A program made the position numbers and the translations under genes. Positions 7,528 through 11,949 of a stretch of 11,949 nucleotides of DNA are shown in pieces. This stretch comes from an uncultured Bacteroidales bacterium (GTDB lineage: Bacteria > Bacteroidota > Bacteroidia > Bacteroidales > UBA932). The stretch is from positions 1 to 11,949 of the forward strand of contig CAKUSF010000061.1 of NCBI GenBank assembly GCA_934678915.1, written 5' to 3'. The notes below the pieces were generated by a model. It was not told the origin of the DNA. It did not search any database and was given only the letters and a program-made list of their open reading frames with translations. Each line of letters starts with the position of its first letter. Within the stretch, counting starts at the first letter, position 1.

Positions 7528-10500
7528 ATGAAACTATACAAAAATATCTTAAAGTTCTGCGCTGTGGCACTTTCTGCCCTCACATTCATGGGATGTGAAG
7601 AGGAGGAATATGTCAAGCCAAGCGCCCTCCTTTCAGAGTCAAGCTTGACCTTCGAAGCGATCGGAGCGGAACCGCAGTCCTTGACCATAGCATCTGATGA
7701 TGCTTGGTTTGTCGATGTGGACGCTGATTGGATCACTGTTGACCCGATGTCAGGTTCAAATACTGTCGATGTGACCGTAAGTGTCACTGACAATGTAAAG
7801 AACGGTGCAATGGACGCTCCTCGTGAGGGAACCCTTACCATTGCCAATAACCGTGGTTACTCAATCCGTACTGTCATCTATCAGAATGGTGATACCTACC
7901 TTGGCGTAGAGGAATCCACTGTGACAGAGGCAGCAGCCTTTGATGATGGAACAGTCGCCAAGATTCGTGACGCGCAGGTCATGGCAGTCGCCAAGACAGG
8001 CTTTGTCATCAGTGACGGGCAGACAAACATGTATGTTGAAGGTGAGAGGAATGTCACCGCTGGTGATATTGTTCAGCTCAGCGGAAAATGTGCTGTTAAA
8101 GGCGGTATTTCTGCTTTTGTAGTTGATGGATTGGAGGTCGGCCAGAATGCTGAACTTAGGCCAGTCGAGCCTATAGTCGTGGATGGTACATCCACTTCCT
8201 ATCCTTTCGACAAGGTGGCATACGCCAAGGTTTCAGGGACCATCATCGGCAATCTTCTTCGTCTTCCGGGAGGTGTCAATTGCAAGATTATTGACCCAAT
8301 CGAGTCTGTTGGCGCTACTGAACTCAATGTCCATAAAGTTGAGGCTTTTTGCTATTATGTTGGCACCTTTGATGGCCAATTCGCTTTCGTATTATATTCA
8401 TTGAATGACAAGGGCGTTGACGATACTGTCGGCAAACCGCTGCCGTACTCTGATGATTTCTCTTGGCTTGCTCCTTACATTGAGATGGCCAATTCAAAGC
8501 TTGCTGAAGCTAACAAGATCTCAGATTGTGTTGGGGCTGTTACCTCATCCGCTGACGGATGTGCCAACATATACACAACTCTTGCTAATAATGGTTGTGA
8601 CGTCCTTGGTGAATTAAGGTCAAGAGGCTACACGGACTTGAACCCTGGCTTCAAGACAATCTATCTTCAGGATGCTTATTTCAAATTCGGTAAGACGGAT
8701 TGCCAGTCTGGTTTGACCCTGCCGCTTTTCAAGATTGATGGCGAACAAGACATAGTTGTTGCGTTCAGATGGTGCTCTCAGATGCAGGGTTCAGGAAAGA
8801 TTGATAATACTCACATGGTTGTCGCAATTGATGGACCTGGCACGGTAGTGACTGCAAAAGGAACCGCTGACGCAAAGATTAGTGACCCTCTTGCTCATAC
8901 TCAGAAGCAAGGACAGATGATTTGGCAGGATGCGATGTTTACCATCAAAGGCGCAACCACAGCCACAGCTGTCACTATCCGTTCAAATGAATTTGGCTCT
9001 CCTGATAATGTTGTCAAGAGTGTGTTCCGCTACTATCTTGATGACATTGAAGTAATGCTTGCCGCTGATGCTGTCGCAGCAAATATTAAGGTTGAAGGTC
9101 TTGATAACGATTTGATTACCTTTGAAGGAACACCGTCTGGCCCTGTTACGTTCAATGTGACTTCCGATGCCGCATTTAAAGTAAGCTCTAGCGCAAATTG
9201 GTTGCATGTAGAGAATGGTGAAGGTGGTGCAGGACAGACAAATGAGGTAACGGTGACATGTGATCAAAGTGAACTCAGCGTGCTAAGAAAAGCCGAAATC
9301 ACAGTAAAGTCTGGAGTCTCCATCAAGAAAATTCAGGTGGTTCAGTCCGCTGCCGGACAAAGCCTTGATCCATTTATTAGTATCTCAACCGGCAACTACA
9401 TGATTGCGGACTATGAAGAGAGTACTCTTAAAATAAAAGTGCAAGGAAATGTTTCGTTTACGGCCTCCACTGATGTTGAGTGGCTCGTTATCGCGCCTCA
9501 GACCAAAGGTTTAGTCGAGTGGTCAGATGTTCCTATACACGTGGCAGCTAATCCTGATCAGGTTGAGCGTGTCGGACATGTCATATTTGCGGCTGAGAAT
9601 GGCCTTGAAGCTGTTGTTACTGTGACTCAGAAAGCTTATGTTCCACCGGCAGCGGATGTGATCTTCTCTGATAACTTCAGCTGGATGGCTCCTTATGTTG
9701 AGTACTATAATGCTAATTCCACCAAGAAACTCGGTCGTTCCGTTGAGGAGAATAATGCAAACGGAGTCGCTCCTAATGCCTATACGGACGCGACCATTAC
9801 TGCATCCGGTTTGATGGATGCTCTTGCCAAGAGAGGGTATGAGGATATTCAGCCTGATAAGCAATCAATTTACCCGCAGGATTGCTATTGGAAGTTTGGT
9901 AAGACCAACAACCATACGGGCTTCAAACTTCCTGTCATTAACTATACTGGTGATGCAACCTTGTCATTCGATTGGAGTCCTCACATGACGGGAAGTGGTA
10001 ATATTGACAAAGTCAACGTTGTTGTTGAGATTGTGGGATCAGGTAAGGTCGTCACATCTTCCGGTCTTGCCAGTGTCAGCGAGCCGTTTGAAAACGATTG
10101 GACCAAAGGTCAGATGGGCTGGAAGACATCCAAGGTTGAAATCAAGGGCTATTCTCCTACTGACAGAATCATCATCAGACCTGAATATCTTGAGAATCAC
10201 GACGGAGTCACACAAATGAGATGGTATCTTGACAACATTGTCATGAACGTAGGCGGTACACAAGTGGATGAGAACCTTCTTTTTGAGGATGATTTCAGTT
10301 GGCTGCAACCGTATGTTGACGCTGCCGGTGAAGGAAAAGTTGGTGACACGGTCGGAAAGAATGACAAATCCGCTGCTGCTCCGAACATCTATGGCACAGC
10401 GGAATGGCAGACTGCATTGCTGGATGACTTGGTCTCAAGAGGCTATGAGGATATGTGCCCTGCTGAGAAGGTTGTGTACTTGCAGCCACAATACCTTAAG

Positions 10501-10905
10501 TTCGGTAGAACCGGTGGACATAACACATCAATCCGTCTACCGAAACTCAATAAGCTTACCGGCACATCCGATATTGAGCTTGAGTTTGATTGGGCAGCGA
10601 TGGCTCAGAGTTCAGGCACTATTGATGACACCAAACTTGTCGTTGTGATTGAAGGTGACGGACAGTTCGGCAACGGAACAAAGTATAGTAACCTGCTTGA
10701 AAACAACCAACCTAAAGATCAGATGTTCTGGACAAGTTCTTCAGTTAAGATCATAGGAGCGTCGTCAAATACTAGGCTTGTGATTGTCATGTATCGTGTT
10801 CTCAAGACTGATTCTGCTGAGAATTACACAGGAGAGTACAATTACAATGTTAGTGGTGCCGGTCGTTTCTTCCTTGACAACATCAAGATTACCAAGGCAA
10901 GCTGA
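7528..10905 (+). CDS. Multi-domain BACON surface lipoprotein with three copies of a ~200-residue module
   Basis: The product is 1125 residues when started at ATG 7528. An in-frame TTG at 7510 would add six residues before the signal peptide and is less likely. Residues 1-22 are a signal peptide ending in TFMG, with Cys23 lipidated. The next residues, EEEEY, form an acidic stretch resembling the Bacteroidota lipoprotein export signal, so surface exposure is likely. Domains in order are BACON 1 (~32-121), an OB-fold-like region (~122-300, with GFVISDGQTNMYVEGE and GDIVQLSGKC), repeat module R1 (~308-511), BACON 2 (~518-611), BACON 3 (~612-704), R2 (~712-910) and R3 (~917-1125). BACON domains are non-catalytic beta-sandwiches often tied to glycan or mucin binding. 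The R modules look like jelly-roll binding domains. No catalytic motif is visible. Its place directly after SusC/SusD matches that of SusE/SusF-type or surface glycan-binding proteins, so a ligand-capturing role is inferred. Which ligand it binds is unknown. Confidence 0.88.
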   Translation: MKLYKNILKFCAVALSALTFMGCEEEEYVKPSALLSESSLTFEAIGAEPQSLTIASDDAWFVDVDADWITVDPMSGSNTVDVTVSVTDNVKNGAMDAPREGTLTIANNRGYSIRTVIYQNGDTYLGVEESTVTEAAAFDDGTVAKIRDAQVMAVAKTGFVISDGQTNMYVEGERNVTAGDIVQLSGKCAVKGGISAFVVDGLEVGQNAELRPVEPIVVDGTSTSYPFDKVAYAKVSGTIIGNLLRLPGGVNCKIIDPIESVGATELNVHKVEAFCYYVGTFDGQFAFVLYSLNDKGVDDTVGKPLPYSDDFSWLAPYIEMANSKLAEANKISDCVGAVTSSADGCANIYTTLANNGCDVLGELRSRGYTDLNPGFKTIYLQDAYFKFGKTDCQSGLTLPLFKIDGEQDIVVAFRWCSQMQGSGKIDNTHMVVAIDGPGTVVTAKGTADAKISDPLAHTQKQGQMIWQDAMFTIKGATTATAVTIRSNEFGSPDNVVKSVFRYYLDDIEVMLAADAVAANIKVEGLDNDLITFEGTPSGPVTFNVTSDAAFKVSSSANWLHVENGEGGAGQTNEVTVTCDQSELSVLRKAEITVKSGVSIKKIQVVQSAAGQSLDPFISISTGNYMIADYEESTLKIKVQGNVSFTASTDVEWLVIAPQTKGLVEWSDVPIHVAANPDQVERVGHVIFAAENGLEAVVTVTQKAYVPPAADVIFSDNFSWMAPYVEYYNANSTKKLGRSVEENNANGVAPNAYTDATITASGLMDALAKRGYEDIQPDKQSIYPQDCYWKFGKTNNHTGFKLPVINYTGDATLSFDWSPHMTGSGNIDKVNVVVEIVGSGKVVTSSGLASVSEPFENDWTKGQMGWKTSKVEIKGYSPTDRIIIRPEYLENHDGVTQMRWYLDNIVMNVGGTQVDENLLFEDDFSWLQPYVDAAGEGKVGDTVGKNDKSAAAPNIYGTAEWQTALLDDLVSRGYEDMCPAEKVVYLQPQYLKFGRTGGHNTSIRLPKLNKLTGTSDIELEFDWAAMAQSSGTIDDTKLVVVIEGDGQFGNGTKYSNLLENNQPKDQMFWTSSSVKIIGASSNTRLVIVMYRVLKTDSAENYTGEYNYNVSGAGRFFLDNIKITKAS
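8449..9060 (+). repeat. Repeat module R1 of the BACON lipoprotein
   Basis: This is the first of three diverged copies of a ~200-residue protein module. It runs from SDDFSWLAPY to RYYLDDIEVML. Shared landmarks are a start of DxFSWxxPY, a middle RGYxDxxP followed by Y(L/P)Q..Y.KFG(K/R)T, then a strand ending SG.ID..xxVV.I.G.G, and a final YLD(D/N)I. This copy alone has five cysteines (SDC, DGC, NGC, TDC, RWC). Confidence 0.8.
9661..10257 (+). repeat. Repeat module R2 of the BACON lipoprotein
   Basis: This is the second copy of the module, running from IFSDNFSWMAPYVEYYN to WYLDNIVMNVG. It carries KRGYEDIQP, YWKFGKTNNHTGFKLP, GSGNIDKVNVVVEI and the closing YLDNI. R2 is separated from R1 by BACON 2 and BACON 3 and lies directly next to R3. 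Confidence 0.8.
10276..10902 (+). repeat. Repeat module R3 of the BACON lipoprotein
   Basis: This is the third copy and forms the protein's C-terminus, from LLFEDDFSWLQPYVDAAG to FFLDNIKITKAS. It contains SRGYEDMCP, YLKFGRTGGHNTSIRLP and SGTIDDTKLVVVIEGDG. It begins only ~6 residues after R2 ends. Confidence 0.8.
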
Positions 10906-10929
10906 TCTTAATTTGTTTATAAATTGAAG

Positions 10930-10958
10930 AAGAGGGTGGCTGATCCAGTCACCCTCTT
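10930..10958. terminator. Strong hairpin, probable bidirectional terminator
   Basis: A near-perfect inverted repeat pairs AAGAGGGTG (10930-10938) with CACCCTCTT (10950-10958). The pairing extends inward through one G-U and three Watson-Crick pairs to a 3-nt loop. It lies 24 bp after the stop of the BACON lipoprotein gene. Short U-rich stretches follow on both strands (TTTCTAT on plus, CTTCTTCAATTT on minus), so it could end both the operon and the leftward small gene. Confidence 0.7.
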
Positions 10959-10975
10959 TCTATACATGTTACTAT

Positions 10976-10992
10976 CGATTACGGCTTTGCGG
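10976..10992. repeat. 17-bp direct repeat, left copy
   Basis: CGATTACGGCTTTGCGG here is identical to 11506-11522, where it is the 3' end of blc. Similarity extends outward to a shared TGTTA with a small indel. Read on the minus strand, this copy also spells PQSRNR followed by a stop, as blc does, but here TAG replaces TAA. Confidence 0.85.
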
Positions 10993-11035
10993 TAAGCATC
11001 CGACAAAGTACTCTGAGTTTTTCAATTTTGTGTAC

Positions 11036-11236
11036 CTATATTTCCTGCTTCTCGACTTTGGCCTTGGTCGGTCGGCCTCTCTTCCTTGTCACCGGCTTGG
11101 CTTTCGCGACGTAGACAGGGGCACAGCCGTCTGGGATGTCGAAGCCAAAGGCCCTGCATATGTCAACCTGCGAGCCGACAAAGGGCGTGATGAGCTTCAC
11201 CTTACCGGTATGCTCTATGCATCTGATTGTACGCAT
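11036..11236 (-). CDS. Small hypothetical protein with AT-hook-like C-terminus
   Basis: This 66-residue leftward ORF starts at ATG 11236 and ends in TAG. The protein begins MRTIRCIEHTGKVKLITPF and ends with a basic tail, RKRGRPTKAKVEKQEI. RGRP is the core of an AT-hook, a minor-groove DNA-binding element, so weak DNA binding is possible. I do not recognise the family. Codon third positions are rich in G and C, like blc on the same strand, which favours this frame over the overlapping rightward ORF at 11030-11335. The frame stays open upstream of the ATG for 12 more codons (CPAESTEAVFAE) before a stop. It may therefore be the 3' part of a longer, frameshifted gene whose start is the ORF at 11238-11342. 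The gene could be intact, broken or spurious. Confidence 0.5.
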   Translation of the reverse strand: MRTIRCIEHTGKVKLITPFVGSQVDICRAFGFDIPDGCAPVYVAKAKPVTRKRGRPTKAKVEKQEI

Positions 11237-11237
11237 C

Positions 11238-11342
11238 TCAGCAAAGACGGCTTCTGTAGATTCCGCAGGACATTATCCTTCCGCCATACGGAACGCACAT
11301 ACGAGGCAAGGATGAGTCTTCTATTTTTCGTTTAAGCATCAT
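11238..11342 (-). CDS. 34-codon ORF, possible 5' part of the small AT-hook gene or leader peptide
   Basis: This short leftward ORF starts with two ATG codons (11342 and 11339), reads MMLKRKIEDSSLPRMCVPYG and ends LC-stop at 11238. Its stop is one base before the ATG of the 66-residue ORF (TGAGATG), an arrangement compatible with translational coupling. A TATCTTTG element lies 18 nt upstream of the first ATG. Skipping a single base near 11275 would join it to the downstream frame and give a product of roughly 100 residues (for example IMC/PAEST junction). Leader peptide, frameshifted gene start and chance ORF all remain possible. Confidence 0.3.
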   Translation of the reverse strand: MMLKRKIEDSSLPRMCVPYGGRIMSCGIYRSRLC

Positions 11343-11360
11343 CACGTATACCAATTGTGG

Positions 11361-11368
11361 CAAAGATA
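11361..11368 (-). promoter_or_regulatory. TAnnTTTG-type promoter -7 element
   Basis: On the minus strand this reads TATCTTTG, matching the Bacteroidota -7 consensus TAnnTTTG. It lies 18 nt upstream of the first ATG of the leftward small ORF. No convincing TTG is seen at the usual -33 spacing. Instead the adjacent tandem repeat places GTCGTTGGAAAAAGTG directly upstream. Confidence 0.4.
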
Positions 11369-11452
11369 CACTTTTTCCAACGACTTTTTGCGATATTGTG
11401 ACACTTTTTCCAACGACTTTTTATGATGATGCGACATTTTTTTAACGACTTT
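11368..11452. repeat. Three degenerate tandem repeats, period about 33 bp
   Basis: The core ACACTTTTTCCAACGACTTTTT occurs identically at 11368-11389 and 11401-11422. A diverged third copy (ACAT with a T-run, then AACGACTTT) is at 11434-11452. The spacing of the AACGAC core is 33 and then 32 bp. On the minus strand the core reads GTCGTTGGAAAAAGTGT, and the leftmost copy runs straight into the TATCTTTG element. The array lies between the blc terminator and the small leftward ORF, so it may be an upstream regulatory array. Confidence 0.75.
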
Positions 11453-11475
11453 GGGCAGATTTTGTACCAGGCGAA

Positions 11476-11497
11476 AAGGGGGCGCTTTGGCCCCCTT
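11476..11497 (-). terminator. blc transcription terminator
   Basis: On the minus strand an 8-bp GC-rich stem, AAGGGGGC/GCCCCCTT, with a 6-nt loop begins 4 nt after the blc stop and is followed by TTTTCG. The position and structure fit an intrinsic terminator for blc. Confidence 0.7.
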
Positions 11498-11501
11498 CTT
11501 G

Positions 11502-11949
11502 TTAACGATTACGGCTTTGCGGCACCTTGATGAGGCGGGTGGTGTCGTAGCCTCGGTGTCTGGCTTCAGCGACGTACTTGTTGATGGTCTCTTGGGATGG
11601 GCTTGGGGTGCGTGACAGAATCCAGAGGTAACTGTCGCTTGAACTTCCCACGAGGGCTGTGGTGTAGTCATCGTCAATCATTAGAATCCTGTAGTCGGAA
11701 TAGAAAAACATGAAGAAGGACACTCTTAAGAGGGCGGGAGATGTTTCCGGATCCGGCTGTTTGGCCTTGCCGTGGGCTGTCTTTGATTTCCCGTCCAACC
11801 AGCCGGTATTCAGAACTTCAATCTTGCCGTCATCCCTGAGGACATATTCAGCGCAGACATCGGTCATTCCTATTTCAAAGGAGTGGTCGTATCTGGCGAT
11901 TTCGTACCATGTTCCGAGATAGCGTGAGAGATCAAGCTTGGCAACGGGG
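11502..11949 (-). CDS. blc: Bacterial lipocalin Blc, 3' part (N-terminus outside window)
   Basis: The leftward gene enters from the right edge, and 148 residues are visible before TAA. The fragment begins PVAKLDLSRYLGTWYEIARY, and GTWYEIARYDHSFE is the lipocalin GxW signature. It continues with AEYVLRDDGKIEVLN, VSFFMFFYSDYRIL, ALVGSSSDSYLWILSRTP and a C-terminal helix (ETINKYVAEARHRGYDTTRL). This is the full Blc layout from strand A to the terminal helix. Blc proteins are usually outer-membrane lipoproteins that bind lysophospholipids or fatty acids and appear in stationary phase or stress. The signal peptide and any lipobox lie outside the window. The internal ATG at 11867 is not the true start, because the open frame and family homology continue upstream of it. 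The last residues, PQSRNR, are encoded by the 17-bp repeat also found at 10976. A terminator follows immediately. Confidence 0.93.
   Translation of the reverse strand, partial: PVAKLDLSRYLGTWYEIARYDHSFEIGMTDVCAEYVLRDDGKIEVLNTGWLDGKSKTAHGKAKQPDPETSPALLRVSFFMFFYSDYRILMIDDDYTTALVGSSSDSYLWILSRTPSPSQETINKYVAEARHRGYDTTRLIKVPQSRNR
11506..11522. repeat. 17-bp direct repeat, right copy (blc 3' end)
   Basis: CGATTACGGCTTTGCGG is identical to 10976-10992. Here it encodes the last codons of blc on the minus strand. Together the two copies bound a 530-bp interval that contains the small AT-hook ORF, the tandem repeats and the blc terminator. Confidence 0.85.

Noticed and set aside
7128..7847. 239-codon minus-strand ORF spanning the SusD/BACON lipoprotein junction
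   Set aside because: It lies antisense to two well-supported genes, has no recognisable domain and reads like a low-quality shadow translation.
11030..11335. 101-codon plus-strand ORF overlapping the small AT-hook gene
   Set aside because: It has no recognisable motif and begins with a run matching the reverse of the basic tail. The minus frame has GC-rich third positions like blc and a natural basic C-terminus. It cannot be fully excluded.
11341..11460. CRISPR array
   Set aside because: There are only three degenerate units, spacing is about 33 bp with 11-bp non-core parts, and no cas genes are nearby. It is an ordinary tandem repeat.
11342..11677. 111-codon minus-strand ORF containing KKSLEKV repeats
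   Set aside because: The protein repeat is only a translation of the 33-bp DNA repeat, and the ORF overlaps the blc terminator and blc itself in another frame.
11502..11867. ATG at 11867 as the blc start
   Set aside because: The frame stays open upstream to the window edge and encodes the essential lipocalin GTWYE motif, so the true start is outside the window.

Overview
The window looks like an accessory region of a Bacteroidota chromosome, most likely order Bacteroidales. The evidence is a SusC/SusD outer-membrane pair, BACON-domain lipoproteins, weak or absent Shine-Dalgarno sequences before most genes, and a TAnnTTTG-type promoter element. The genus cannot be fixed from the sequence.

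Positions 1-10905 form one rightward gene block with short gaps and no internal terminator that I can see. In order it holds the 3' end of a multi-pass membrane transporter (best guess MFS, GlpT-like organophosphate antiporter type), a lipoprotein calcineurin-type metallophosphoesterase, a SusC/RagA TonB-dependent transporter, a SusD/RagB lipoprotein, and a 1125-residue surface lipoprotein with three BACON domains, an OB-like region and three copies of a ~200-residue module. The natural reading is a Sus-like uptake system. SusD and the large lipoprotein capture a ligand on the surface, SusC imports it across the outer membrane, the phosphoesterase removes or splits a phosphate group, and the first gene moves a product across the inner membrane. 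The only degradative enzyme visible is a phosphoesterase, with no glycoside hydrolase, lyase or peptidase. The substrate may therefore be a phosphorylated or phosphodiester-linked compound. This is inference. The operon continues to the left of the window.

A strong hairpin at 10930-10958 closes the block and probably ends transcription from both sides.

Positions 10959-11501 contain little protein-coding sequence. They hold a small leftward gene or frameshifted gene remnant (11036-11236, with a coupled 34-codon ORF at 11238-11342) whose product ends in an AT-hook-like basic motif, a promoter-like element, three degenerate ~33-bp tandem repeats and a leftward terminator. This ~530-bp segment is bounded by two direct copies of a 17-bp sequence. 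The right copy is the 3' end of blc, which suggests an insertion or local duplication.

Positions 11502-11949 hold the leftward 3' part of blc, a bacterial lipocalin. Its 5' end lies outside the window. No rRNA, tRNA, CRISPR array, integrase or complete insertion sequence was seen.
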